From Selaginella moellendorffii (Eukaryota > Streptophyta > Lycopodiopsida > Selaginellales > Selaginellaceae), in the NCBI RefSeq assembly GCF_000143415.4, contig NW_003314299.1:476315-530506 (forward strand): a stretch of 54,192 nt of DNA, in the 5' to 3' direction. Positions 11,453 through 22,103 of the stretch are shown here, piece after piece. Made by a program: the position numbers and the translations under genes. Each line of letters starts with the position of its first letter. The first letter of the stretch is position 1. Below the pieces are notes generated by a model. That model did not search any database, was not told the DNA's origin, and worked only from the letters and a program-made list of their open reading frames with translations.

Positions 11453-11659
11453 ATGTGTTTCGGTTTCTCTCAATCCTCTAACAGGCAAAAGCAGAGGCGA
11501 AGGCGCCCGTCTGCAGCAACAGGCGCCTTCATGGGGGCTGCCGGCAGTGGTGGCGGAGCTTGTGCTGGCACTGGCGGCGGAGGAGGCTGTGGTGGCTGCG
11601 GAGGAGGCGGTGGTGGAGGCTGCGGAGGAGGCGGTGGTGGAGGCGGTGGAGGCTGCTAA
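11453..11659 (+). CDS. Small Gly/Cys-rich protein (U1)
   Basis: The 68-aa protein begins MCFGFSQSSNRQKQRRRR, followed by a short Ala/Ser part and a tail of Gly runs punctuated by single Cys residues, ending in Cys. The N-terminus matches the minus-strand neighbour (MCFSFF, then a basic stretch, then 'GA'), so the two are divergent paralogs. CCAAT and TATA boxes stand upstream at sensible distances. Copies occur in U2, U4 and U5 with open frames and length changes only in the Gly tail. No known domain was recognised. A structural, wall-associated or membrane-anchored role through the Cys residues is only a guess. Confidence 0.65.
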   Translation: MCFGFSQSSNRQKQRRRRPSAATGAFMGAAGSGGGACAGTGGGGGCGGCGGGGGGGCGGGGGGGGGGC

Positions 11660-12002
11660 ATACTCTGTATGAGAAATAGCCATGCATATGAATGTTTGTA
11701 AATATGTGGTTTTCCAAAACTTCCTCAAATAATTCGTACAATTTGTTTGTATTGAACTTGTTTGTTTTTTTTACAGCCAAGGATTGAGCTGGCCACGATC
11801 TTAGCACTGTTTTGGAACTAGTAAGTAGAATCTCGTAGAATCTATTCAGCAATTCTATGTACTTCAGGTACTATAGTGATTCAAGTAAAATCCAAAAAAA
11901 AGGGAAACATCCACTTACAATACAACGTTTTGAGCTCTCTTCTCTTGTCTGCTCTCGAGTAAAAGCTTTGATTCTTCTAGCTCTCTCTCGCCTCCTGTTT
12001 TC

Positions 12003-13480
12003 TTACAATTCGCGTCGGGTTCTCCTTTGGCGGGCGCCCTCGCCTTCCTTCTCAATCTCGTTGCCACCCGCGTCGTCCTCCGCCTTGTCCTTGGAATCGT
12101 CCGGGCTGGAGATGTCTTCCTTCTTGGACTTCTCTACAGTCACCTGCGCAAGACAAACGACCATGACAGTCCAAAACTCGCGCAGGGTATTGCTAATTGT
12201 ACCTTCGTCTTCTTGGGTGGCGATTTCTTGCCACCAAATAGAATCTTAAACAGCGTGACCACCACGACGAGCGGGATCACAGCTATGGCGCTCAAAGAAA
12301 TGGTTGGGAACTTCTCGGCCTTCTCCAGAAGATCCTGTCACAACGAAAAGAAAAAGTTAGAAGACGAGACAAAGTTCATGCTCGTGTGTTTTACTTACAA
12401 GAATCTTTTCCTTCTGTGACGCCAAAGCCGGGATGTCGGCAACCTTGCGCAGGTACTCAAACATCTTTGCCTGAAAAGATTCAAGGTCGTCACACACACA
12501 CACACACACACAAAAAAAAAAGACAGACAAAAGAAGATAAAGGAAAAGTACCTGGATGCCGTCAGGACTCGGAGTCGCTTCTTCAATTTTTTGCTTCTCC
12601 TTCTCAGCCTCGTACTTGGGCTTCCATTTCGTCTCCCTGTACTCTGCTGCCACAGCCTCGTCGGTCGCCACCAGGATGTTGTCAAAAAGAATGCCGTCCT
12701 GCATCGTCCAGATCTCGATCCCTATCGCCGAGATCGGCTCTAGATCCTGCGTGTCCAACTCGAAGTACTCCGGGTTCGGTATTTGCTTTGGAGCCCAGAT
12801 CCCCTTGTAAGCCGGGTTGTCGATCATCGGGTTGTAGTCCGGGTTCCTCTTCATGGGCCTCTTCCATTCTCCACACCCAGACGCTTCCTCACACTTTGGG
12901 TTGCTGATCTTCGGGGGCTCCCACTCGCCATCCTCCTCGTCGTCCCAGTCCGCGGGTTTGCTAGCTTCCGGATCGTCAACCTCGTCCGGCTCGTTGTCCA
13001 GCCAGTCATCGGGCTTGACCGCCTCCGCGTCCTCGATCTCCAGTGGAGCGTCCTCGTCCCAATCCTCGGGCTTGGTCGCTTCCGGATCGGGGATCTTCGC
13101 CGGCTCGTCCCAGTCCTCGGGCTTCTTGTCGTCGGGATTGGGGATGGTCTTGGGCGGGATCACGGCCGGCTGGAAGTCGCTCGAGAGGAGGTCGACGCTC
13201 TTCTCCTCCTTGCCGTCGACGAGGATCTTGAGCGTGTTGTTCAGGTAGATCACTGCTGTGTAGACGTGAGAGAGCTTGTCAGCCACTGGCGATGGCGGGT
13301 ACTTGAGGTGATGCTCGATGTGCTTGTCGGATTTAGGGCCTTTGTGCTTGTAGATGACGTGCACCTTGTTGGTGGTGCCACATCTGTCCAGCCCAAACAT
13401 GATTGAGTAGGGGGATTCGTTGCCGAAATTGACGGGTGTCCATTGCAGGAGAAAGAACTTGAGATACACTCTAATCCCTT
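12003..13480 (-). pseudogene. Calnexin, 5'-truncated copy (U1)
   Basis: Calnexin is an ER membrane lectin chaperone for glycoproteins. Four exons can be mapped: 12552-13480, 12401-12470, 12203-12334 and 12003-12143. They encode the second part of the lumenal domain ([10 protein letters not shown]), the P domain with its repeated '[14 protein letters not shown]' and '[13 protein letters not shown]' motifs, one membrane span (about 'LSAIAVIPLVVVVTLFKIL') and a basic tail ending RRTRREL. The signal peptide and roughly the first 130 residues are missing: upstream is only spacer and then PPR-B. A 10-bp deletion near 13468 breaks the frame at the start of the first exon, and 18 bp are missing in the P domain. 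Introns are 81, 66 and 59 bp. Confidence 0.88.
12491..12512. repeat. CA dinucleotide microsatellite in calnexin intron
   Basis: Eleven CA units lie in the intron after the large exon. The same intron in U2, U4 and U5 has fewer units, so repeat number varies between paralogs. Confidence 0.85.
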
Positions 13481-14057
13481 CTGGAATTATAGAGATTGGG
13501 TTTAAACTTTAGTTAAACACAGAATCACATAAGTATAGAGTTAAATTATGCTTTAAGTTAGTCAACCGTGTTTAACTTACCCATTATTCTTATTATACAT
13601 TTGGAATTCATCAAAAATTCAAAAGTTTAAGGGTGGTTAAGTGGTGAAGAACCTTAAGAGAAGATTAAATTTTGTATTTTCACACTAAATTATAACATTG
13701 GTATTGGAGCCTAATTTAATTCTCATGGCTAACAAATATAAAACGAGAACCAAAGTTGGTAAACCTTAAGAGAAGTACCATTGGTGACTAAAGGATAGCC
13801 TAAATATGATTGTAGATGATCATTCCTAAAGGATTGTTAAGCACCAAATTAATGTAATAGAATAGAAAAAAGGTTTATAAACAAAACCTCCATTTGTAAA
13901 AAAAATGCATGCTTTAGGATTTTACTTTAGTCCCAAAAATTAGTCTTTAAAACAATCACAAAAACTTATTAGATTGTAAATTTAGATGCAAGAATAATAA
14001 AGTGTATATTTGACAAAATGCCATGTTAAAGTTTAGTATTGTGGAGTTCACTATTGT
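13481..14057. other. Spacer between calnexin and PPR-B (U1)
   Basis: AT-rich sequence homologous to the corresponding spacers in the other units. The part next to the calnexin exon ends like an intron (TTCCAG before the exon), so it is probably what remains of the calnexin intron upstream of the truncation. No gene is seen. Confidence 0.65.
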
Positions 14058-14753
14058 ATGGATACACAGGATCAAGAGATATGGACTTTGACACGACGAT
14101 TTTTTGATAAAATGCCATACCAACATCTAGTTTCTTGGAACACCATGCTTGATGCTTATGCCCAAAACGGGTATATGGTAGAAGCAAGGGTCATGTTCAA
14201 TGCAATGGTGGAGAAGGACGTAATTTCTTGGACTAGAATGCTTGCTGCCTATGGTCTTAGTGGCCAGAGTTCACTTGCAAGAAAAACTTTTGCCCAGATG
14301 CCAGGGAAGAATGAAGTTTCTTGGGATGCAATGCTCACTGCATGTACCCAAGCAGGGGATTCGGTTTCTGTGTTTGAGTTGTTTCACACTATGCAGATGG
14401 CCGGCATTTACAACCAAGTTGGATTTGTCTCCGCTCTCAATGCTCACGGCCAAGTTGGCAGTGTTAAATGTGCTAGAAGTTGCTTTGTTTCGATGGCTTT
14501 TGATTGTGGCATTCAGCCATGTCACCAGCATTACTCCTGCATAATCGATGGCTTGGCAAGAGCTGGTTACATTGACAATGCAAGAGAACTCATCGCAAAC
14601 ATGCCATTTGTTCCCACTTCTTTGGATTGGCTGTGCCTTTTAGCTGCATGTCAGAGCCTCGAGTGTGGAACCTGCGTATCAAAATGGGTGTCTGGAATTG
14701 CGAGCAGCAGAGCTATGTATCGTCTCCTGGCAAATGTATGCGCCTGGCATTGA
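14058..14753 (+). CDS. PPR-B, N-terminally truncated E-type PPR protein (U1)
   Basis: The 231-aa frame encodes about five PPR motifs (for example 'FDKMPYQHLVSWNTMLDAYAQNGYMVEARVMF'). It ends with an E-like part ('SLDWLCLLAACQSLECG', 'YRLLANVCAWH'). It lacks an organelle-targeting N-terminus and the first repeats expected in a working PPR. The sequence just before the first repeat (GTATGGATACACAG) resembles a splice acceptor, so an upstream exon may have been lost when the unit formed. This copy has the cleanest frame of the five. It may be a pseudogene despite being open. Confidence 0.6.
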   Translation: MDTQDQEIWTLTRRFFDKMPYQHLVSWNTMLDAYAQNGYMVEARVMFNAMVEKDVISWTRMLAAYGLSGQSSLARKTFAQMPGKNEVSWDAMLTACTQAGDSVSVFELFHTMQMAGIYNQVGFVSALNAHGQVGSVKCARSCFVSMAFDCGIQPCHQHYSCIIDGLARAGYIDNARELIANMPFVPTSLDWLCLLAACQSLECGTCVSKWVSGIASSRAMYRLLANVCAWH

Positions 14754-15435
14754 CAGAATATAAGGAAAAATAAACTGCTGCCTGGATTATGTTGTCAAAT
14801 TGCTCAAGAATTTAACTAGAAGTACCAATTGCGTTTCATGCTTGATAAATTCAAATATTGACAAAATGGGAAAAAAACAAATCATTTGTCTATATAACAC
14901 CCAACATTCCCAGGATCTGAGCGTGGACCTCCTGGACCAAATCACCAGGGGCTCTGAGAGATCGCGAGCAACTTCAATCAGACAGATACCTTGCAACACC
15001 TAGCGATTGAGGTGTGTGGAAAGTGCAGCAGGCAAAAATTGTGTTTGATGATCCGCTGAGGTGTTTGATTCTATGCGAATGTTCTCAAAACTCTTCATCG
15101 AAAACTATCAAACGACCAATGTTTAATGCCTGACGACGACCATGATAGGTACTAACAAAGCAAATATTCCTTTGGGTCACGATGCTCACACGAAGCTCTT
15201 CGGAGCGATGGAGATGGAACGCGATGCCCTCGTCATGGCAGCGTGGGGCTGCCTTCTTTGCAATCGATACTCCAGCCGACTCGATCCAACGCCTTGGACT
15301 TTTCCAAATCGTGCGGTGCTTCGGTATCCAGCCTAGTCTCGTTGCACCAAACGACGATTAAGTCAATGCAAGTGCTACGTCCATATCACCCATGTTTTGT
15401 ATACACTTCCTTACAGATTGGGCTTCACAAGAATC
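14754..15435. other. Spacer between PPR-B and Lnt-like gene (U1)
   Basis: This region recurs in all five units (24599-25271, 29958-30237 plus 32808-33213, 37428-38078, 47788-48425). On the minus strand around 15142-15336 a short stretch containing FHLHRSEELR recurs in other units, but its frames are broken and I do not recognise it. It may be a remnant of another gene. Confidence 0.5.
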
Positions 15436-16737
15436 TTAGACAAGCACGTTTGATTCCTCTGACAACGGCACGCAATGTAGCTCCGACCTCTCAAACTCCT
15501 TGAAGGATCGGTCACCAGTGATGTAGAACACAAAGGCGGGAGGGGACGTGTCAAGGATATACATCACTGCTCCAAGAGGGAGGCAGAGCATGGAGACGTG
15601 TACCGCAGCGAGTGCTGCCACTAGCCAAGCGAAACGAAAGCCGTAGCCTGTAAAGCGTCCAGGCCTTCCTGAGTACTGGGAGCGCCATGGCGAAGACCGA
15701 GTCGGTGATACCTTCCCTGCCAAAGAAACAGAAGAACATTAGAGAGCTTTGATTGATCAAAACTGTCACACCTGTAATCGAATGTCTGGAGAGATGGATC
15801 TACAACCGCTGAAACGCCTCCCGTGGAGCATCGAAACCAACTGAAGCCATTCTCCACGACACGGAAAGCATCGGCCTCTTTCGCCCGGGGACTGCTTGCT
15901 CCCCAAGTCGCGGTTGATATCAATCCTAAAAGCATTCACCAGAAACTTAGAGAACACCATCATAACTGCGCTCTACCTCTTTTTCCCGGCCTGGCGCATC
16001 AGGTCTGGGAACTCGAAATCGTAACAAATAGCTCCTCCAATCCGGCCGAGATCGGTCTTGATGACAGGAAGAATGGGATCCCCTGGAGTTCCATACCAAT
16101 GGAACCAAGTGGGCTTTCCTGTAGCTAAATCCAATGGAGCCATCGGGAAGAACGAGGTCGAAATAGTTCCCGACTCTTCCAGTGCTCACGTCCTTGTACT
16201 CGTAAGTGATGCCAACGTAGGTGCTGTGCTGGGAAGCGATCTGTCTGGCTTTGAATTGGAGAGAATCCCTCTCCTGTTTGAGGTCGAGTTTCACCGCAGC
16301 CTCGGACCAGAGGACCAATCGATCGCCGGCTTGGAAGTGCTGGCTCGTCCTGTTGAGCATCACATCCATGTCCTCGTAGAAGAGGAACTTGCCCAGGACG
16401 CAAGAGACCAGCACTGTTTTCTTCATCGTGAGGGCGATGTCCTTCTGGAAGAAATCACCTGAGAAAATGGAGACCCTGGCGCTGCTGTAGAACAAGATTG
16501 AGAAAGCAATGGCCCCAAACGCCAGGGAGTGGCCCACGATGCAGCTGTGTAGCACGCTTCTCATCGGATTTTTCCTTAACGGGCTGTGGCTCACCTGTTA
16601 ACTTGATTCAACCGTTGGCAGCCGTCGGATTGGCCACAGCCCGTTAACTTGATTCAACTGTTGGCAGCCGTCGGATTGAGTCAGGTTCTCTGCGAGAATG
16701 TGGCTGACAATTGCCAGGTTCTCTAGAACCTAGCTGC

Positions 16738-17187
16738 CAGCTGCCAGGTTCTAGAGAACTAGGCTACCAGTTGCCAATTGTAGAGAACCCTCTCATCCTC
16801 CAATAACATTATTCCACGTGTCCGTTAACGGTCTCACCACAGCCCGTTAAGGCTGTTCTCGGGCACAGCCACGGTGACAGTATATTCAAATGAGGACATT
16901 GACTATTCCATTGTGTAGACCAGTTATTTTTACCAATCCTTCCATTGTGTAAACCAGCTATTCCATGTGAGGCACCAGAACTTAGTTGCCAGCTGCCAGG
17001 TTCTGGAGAACCAGGCTACCAGTTGCCAATTCTAGAGAACCCTCTCATCCTCCAATAACATTATTCCACATGTCCGTTAACGGTCTCGCCACAGCCCGTG
17101 TCCGTTAACGGTCTCGCCACAGCCCGTTAAGGCCGTTCCCGGGCACAGCCACGGTGACAGTATATTCAAATGAGGACATTGACTATT
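16738..17187. repeat. Tandem duplication of about 250 bp inside the short-LTR element
   Basis: Two direct copies share TAGAGAACCCTCTCATCCTC, CAATAACATTATTCCAC, CCGTTAACGGTCTC and CACGGTGACAGTATATTCAA. The second copy carries a further short internal duplication of CCGTTAACGGTCTCGCCACA. Confidence 0.75.
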
Positions 17188-17192
17188 GACTA

Positions 17193-17928
17193 CCATGTGA
17201 GGCAACTAATCATCCACTTGTACCGCAGTCCCACGGTGGATACCTTTGTTCGTGGATACTCCACACAGAAGGACGTACGCATGGATGCCCAATACGTACG
17301 ATTCCATGTGAGGCAACTAGTCATCCACTCGTACCGCAGTCCCACGGTGGATACCTTCGTCCGTGGATACTCCACACAGAAGGACGTACGCATGGATGCC
17401 CAATACGTACGATTCCAGACATATGCATGGATGCCCAATACGTACGATTCCATGTGAGGCAATTAGTCATCCACTCGTACCGCAGTCCCACGGTGGATAC
17501 CTTCGTCCGTGGATACTCCACACAGAAGGACGTACGCATGGATGCCCAATACATACGATTCCATGTAAGGCAACTAGTCATCCACTCGTACCGCAGTCCT
17601 ACGGTGGATACCTTCGTCCGTAGATACTCCACACAGAAGGACGTACGCATGGATGCCCAATACGTATGATTCCAGACATATGCATGGATGCCCAATACGT
17701 ACGATTCCATGTGAAGCAATTAGTCATCCACTCGTACCGCAGTCCCACGGTGGATACCTTCGTCCGTGGATACTCCATACAGAAGGACGTACGCATGGAT
17801 GCCCAATACATACGATTCCATGTAAGGCAACTAGTCATCCACTCGTACCGCAGTCCTACGGTGGATACCTTCGTCCGTGGATACTCCACACAGAAGGACA
17901 TACGCATGGATGCCCAATATGTACGATT
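17193..17928. repeat. 111-bp minisatellite with a 257-bp higher-order period
   Basis: Full 111-bp units start at 17193, 17304, 17450, 17561, 17707 and 17818, each beginning CCATGTGAGG or CCATGTAAGG. After the second and fourth units stands a 35-bp partial unit (17415 and 17672) beginning CCAGACATATGCATGG. This gives a 2 x 111 + 35 = 257-bp higher-order repeat. Because 111 is a multiple of three, long open frames appear on both strands; I treat these as by-products of the periodicity, not genes. Confidence 0.92.
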
Positions 17929-18032
17929 TCAAATTTAGGGGTAGGAATATACCTTGCTCAAGGGTATATTATACTTTTAAGTAACCACTAATCAATAGGA
18001 ATCAAACCCGTGCCATTTGCTCCGATACCAAC

Positions 18033-18194
18033 TGTAGCGCACCTTATCTCTCTCCCCTTAAGCCAACTAGAAAAGGGGCAATTGCTTAATGAGAGAGCCC
18101 TTAGTGGCTATTTTATCCCCATTTATCCCCCAAGGTTCCAAGGATCCACAGTGACAGTATATCCAAATCTCATCCCATGATTACATGCGCTACA
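18033..18194 (-). repeat. Putative short LTR (162 bp) with primer binding site next to it
   Basis: It has inverted ends TGTAGCGCA and TGCGCTACA. It is adjacent to the primer-binding-site-like sequence at 18018-18030. Part of it (GACAGTATATCCAAAT) resembles GACAGTATATTCAAAT, which is repeated at about 16875 and 17155 inside the element. Confidence 0.55.
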
Positions 18195-18765
18195 ACGGCC
18201 CTGTCGTGGAGAATCGCCGAGAACCACACCATGAGGAATGAGATCCCATCGATCCCCCACACGCCGGTGCTCATCACCAGCGGCAAGATTGTAACCTGGG
18301 AAACGGCGGGATGGAGGAAGGAGCCGACGCCGCCGAATCGATTCCATAACAACCACGCCGTGGTCAGATCGACGCGAATACCAGCGGCTGGGACGTTCTT
18401 GCTCGGTCAAAACGCTTCCTGTAGCCGATGCTTGCAACAAATGGGAGGAGAAGAAACATCCACAGTGCCAGTGCCCAAATTCTTCCCACAATTGGCACGC
18501 TGCTGGTGGTGGAGTTGTCCAGGCTCACCTTTCCCGGGAAGAATGCCAGGAACGCTAGGCTTGTGGCAGTGGTGTGGAGGATGAGCATCAGGAGAATTGT
18601 GAGCGCCCCAGAGCTCCATGAGCAAGAATTGTGCGAAATCCCTGATTTGTGGAAGAAATGCAGGAGGAAAAATGGTTGGAGCCAAGAACAAATTGCAACA
18701 GTTTGGAAACCAGAGAAGAAAGTGCACGCCACTGAGAGAATGGCCAACGGTGCCACCTTCTTCAT

Positions 18766-19948
18766 GTCTCTTGGTGCTTGTTTAATTTATATTCTTATTA
18801 TATTCATAAAAAATTAAAATATTTATAAGGTGAAAGAAAAATACTATAAATATTTAGGGAATATACTTTAATTTATTGGTTTTAATTTTTTCACTCATAA
18901 AATTCGTTTGTAATCAGTGCTTAATAGTATATCTTAAATATAGACTAAACGTCTAAAGTTAACTGAAATCCCTCAGAGGAAAAAAAAATTGTCCTACTTG
19001 ACTTTCTTGTAATACAAGACTCCTATCCCCTTCCCGATATTTACATCTTCTTTCCCACTTGTATTTTTTGGATTATAAAATATTAAAACCATGAAATAAT
19101 TATATTTGTTTAAGCTGCTACCTAGAGGTCATTAATATTTGATATGGCCAAAGATAACTCACCATCATTTAAAAAAAAAATTTGATTTTTGGACTACAAA
19201 TTTTTGAATTTTTGCTTTGTTCCCACCAAGTTGCAAAAGTTATTGAAAACAATCTAAAAAAATGTTATATTCAAACAGGGCTATTATTCTGATTTACATA
19301 AAAGTTTAATATAAAAAGAAAGAACCAATTATACTTTATTTTTCAATTAGTTAAAAATTTTGGGATATTTTGGATTAAATATTCTTAGGTTTGAATAATA
19401 ATGCGTTAGATAACTTCCCAGAAATTAAAATTATATTAGTTGGCTAGGGGAATCACACTATATGTTTAATAAACATCTAATAAAAGAGTGGGGTTCTCAA
19501 GGGAGTGCTACTTAAAAAAATGATCAAATATAAAAAGAAAAAGTTTATGAATAAGAATGCATATCTTTTTTCAATTAGTTAAAGATTTTGGGATATTATT
19601 GTGAAATATAGAAAGAAAGAGCATATGAATAAAACATTTCATTTTGCAACTGATTAAGGGTATTAGGATATTGAGTGTTAGGATAACCACTTTTAGCACT
19701 AACTTTGATATTTTAAAATATTCTACCATCTAATAATTAAATTCATTTTGTGTTTAAACACTTTTTTAGTATATTCTACTTTATTCTACTATTTAATTTG
19801 GATTGATCAATTAGGTTAATAAAAAATACTAAACAGTGTTACAAACAAATTATTCTTCTCATAATGAGTTTTTATTATTATCATTAAATATTATTTAATC
19901 TAGGCATGTTCTTACAACAATCTTGAGTCCAATATTTTGGGTTGGATT
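18766..19948. other. AT-rich spacer, U2
   Basis: Homologous to 7861-9078 and 39695-40877, between divergent Lnt-like and PPR-A copies. No gene is seen. A TATAAATA-like box (reverse of TATTTATA near 18819-18826) lies about 55-60 bases upstream of the U1 Lnt start. Confidence 0.75.
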
Positions 19949-21331
19949 ATGAACAGAAACTCTAACATTCATTTTATTCAATCCTGCAAAAGCCTTTATG
20001 AAGCAAGAGAGATTTACTTGAATCTTAAAAGGAATCATCCACTTTCTGATGATTCCTTCCTCAGCAACAAACTCATCCAGATGTTTGGCAAATATGGAAG
20101 CCCACAAGAGGCACCCCAAATCTTTGATACCATCAAACACAAAGACTCCTTTTCGTGGGCTTTCACTCAAAACTCCCATCTTAAACATGCAAAAGAGATC
20201 TTCGACAAAATGCCGCAAAAGGATGTCTTTGCATGGACATCCATGCTCTTGGCATATGCCCGAAATGGGCATCTTGTCAATGCCCAAAAAACATTTGATG
20301 AGATGCCGCAACACAGCCTTCTCTCATGGAGTGCAATCCTGTCAGTCCACGCACACAGCTGGGATCTAAAATATGCCGAAAGGATTATCTCCGGGATGCC
20401 CGAGTATGATCTCGTGTCTAGGAATTCCATTCTTGCGGCATACGCCCGGAACGGGCATGTAGAGGGAGCGAAACGTGTTTTCGATTCTATGGAGGCTCGT
20501 GACCTTGTGTCATGGACGACAATCTTGGTTGCCTTGTCGCAGGGCGGAGATTTGCACGGAGCAAAGCTTTTGTTTGATGCAATGCCGCAGCACGATCTCG
20601 TCGCCTGGACCACGATGCTTGGCGCGTACGGACTGAACGAGGATGTCGATTCGGCACAAAGGATTTTCCGCGAGATGCCTGAGATAGATCTCGTTTCGTG
20701 CAAAACCGTGATGCGATGCTGCCGTGATGCTAGACAATCAAAGCTTATATTTGACTCCATGGCGCAGAGAGCTCTCTTGTCGTGGACAACAATGCTCGCT
20801 GTTCTTGCCAAGAACAGCCCCGGGGAGGAAACCAAGAGCTTTTTCTATCAAATGCCGGAGCTTGATCTTACTTCCTGTACGATAATGTTGCTCTCACAAC
20901 CCTCAGACTAGGAGCTTGTGAAGATTTTATCAAATGCCGCAGCTAGACCTGTGCTCTTGGAACTCTATTCTTTCGGCGTATGCTCAATCTGGGCATTGTG
21001 ACTTTGCTTTAAGACTCTTTAACGAGATGCCCGAAATGGATATGGTTTCGTGGAACACAATGTTAAATGCGTTTGTTCTAACTAGCAAACTACGTGAAGC
21101 TGCTTTACTCTTCACGACGCCAAAGATCTAATCTTAAGCATGCCGTTCGTTCCCAGTGCTCTCGAGTGGACGTGCCTTCTCGGAGCATGCAAGAGCCACG
21201 AGGATTATAACAATCTAATACTGGGAGACGATGTAGTGAGATCTGTAATGGACGTAGCCGACGCAACCCCCAAGACACCCTATGCTTTACTAGCAAATGT
21301 CTACACAAGCTCCCAAACAAAAAATCAATGA
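19949..21331 (+). pseudogene. PPR-A, E-type PPR protein, broken copy (U2)
   Basis: From MNRNSNIHFIQSCKSLYEAR the frame is open for about 320 codons to a TAG at 20909-20911. It covers about nine 31-residue PPR motifs. Unlike the U1 and U5 copies it lacks the one-base deletion and the TGA; its stop lies about five codons further on. Downstream, the frame shifts and a deletion of nearly 400 bp (near 21112) removes the last repeats. It fuses the remainder to the E-like motif 'ALEWTCLLGACKSHED', and a further deletion removes the Gly/Cys/His gene. The first 320 codons could still make a truncated PPR protein, but I favour pseudogene. Confidence 0.8.
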
Positions 21332-21539
21332 TAGCGCGTGGACCTGGAGAAGTTTATGCAATCAGTGCCACGTCGTGACACTTCATCAGAGTGTTCAAGA
21401 AACGCAAGACATAACACTACAAACTTGCAGTTGTCTATCCAATCTTTGAGGAATACGTGCATAAAATCTCGTCAAATTGTGCGTGAAGGAAGTTGCTTTG
21501 CTTGCTTCATATGGTCAGACCTTGTGGCCAATCAGATGT

Positions 21540-21606
21540 TCTCCTGCCTAGTATATAAGTGCAAGCCTCCTCGCATCGATCATACCTTTCTCTTGCGCAA
21601 TCCAAG
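21540..21606 (+). promoter_or_regulatory. Core promoter of U2 Gly/Cys-rich gene
   Basis: TATATAA stands at 21552-21558, about 50 bases before the ATG, with GCCAATCAGATG (CCAAT box) just upstream near 21527-21538. The layout is the same as in U1 and U5. Confidence 0.6.
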
Positions 21607-21786
21607 ATGTGTTTCGGTTTCTCTCAATCCTCTAGGCGAAAGCAGAGGCAAAGGCGCCCGTCTGCAGCAACAGGCGCCTTCGTGGGGGATGCCGGCAGTG
21701 GCGGAGCTTGTGCTGGCACTGGCGGCGGAGGCTGTGGTGGTGGTGGTGGTGGTGGCTGCGGAGGCGGCGGCGGCGGAGCCTGCTAA
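21607..21786 (+). CDS. Small Gly/Cys-rich protein (U2)
   Basis: The 59-aa protein begins MCFGFSQSSRRKQRQRRPSA and ends in a Gly-run tail with spaced Cys (final residues GAC). It is the U2 copy of 11453-11659. The divergent partner on the minus strand is deleted in this unit, so here the gene follows the PPR-A remnant directly. TATA and CCAAT boxes are retained. Function is unknown. Confidence 0.6.
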   Translation: MCFGFSQSSRRKQRQRRPSAATGAFVGDAGSGGACAGTGGGGCGGGGGGGCGGGGGGAC

Positions 21787-22103
21787 ATACTCTGTATGAG
21801 AAATAGCCATGCATATGAATGTTTGTAAATATACATATTCCTGGGTTTTCCAATTGAACTTGTTTGTTTTTCTACAGCCAAGGATTGAGCTGGCCACGAC
21901 CTTAGCACTGTTTCGGAACTAGTAAGTAGAATCTCGTAGAATCTATTCAGCAATTCTATGTACTTCAGGTACTATAGTGATTCAAGTAAAATCCAAAAAA
22001 AGGGAAACATCCAACTTACAATACAACGTTTTGAGCGCTCTTCTCTTGTCTTCTCTCGAGTAAAAGCTTTGATTCTTCTAGCTCTCTCTCGCCTCCTGTT
22101 TTC

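Larger units (their letters stand above)
16572..18194 (-). mobile_element. Short-LTR retroelement fragment with internal minisatellite
   Basis: Bases 18033-18194 look like a 162-bp LTR (TGTAGCGC... to ...GCGCTACA). After a two-base spacer, the minus strand reads TGGTATCGGAGCA (18018-18030), a primer binding site for initiator Met tRNA. Inward of this lie a minisatellite and a diverged tandem duplication, but no open gag or pol. The 3' LTR is missing and there is no target duplication; 24 bp of Lnt exon are lost at the site. It resembles a TRIM-type non-autonomous element captured as a truncated copy. Confidence 0.6.
15436..18765 (-). pseudogene. Lnt-like gene, broken by insertion and frameshifts (U1)
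   Basis: This is a copy of the 546-aa Lnt-like gene described at 25272-27017. The start (MKKVAPLAILSVACTFF) is at 18765 and the stop at 15436. A one-base deletion near 18366 shifts the frame after the first membrane spans. A 1.6-kb retroelement (16572-18194) replaces about 24 bp of exon 1. An 8-base loss near 16100 disrupts the HLVPFMEWYG region. The WSEAAVKLDL motif survives. It is a clear pseudogene. Confidence 0.88.

Noticed and set aside
12783-13406. Long plus-strand open frames opposite calnexin (also at 22873-23488, 35466-36104)
   Set aside because: They are antisense shadows of the GC-rich calnexin exon, which has clear family motifs on the minus strand.
17193-17928. CRISPR-like array
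   Set aside because: Repeats are 111 bp with no distinct spacers, and the context is a eukaryotic retroelement.
17170-17991. Long open frames on both strands repeating VRQLVIHSYRSPTVDTFVRGYSTQKDV or its reverse
   Set aside because: They result from the 111-bp minisatellite whose period is a multiple of three; both strands are open at once, and the frame breaks at each 35-bp partial unit.
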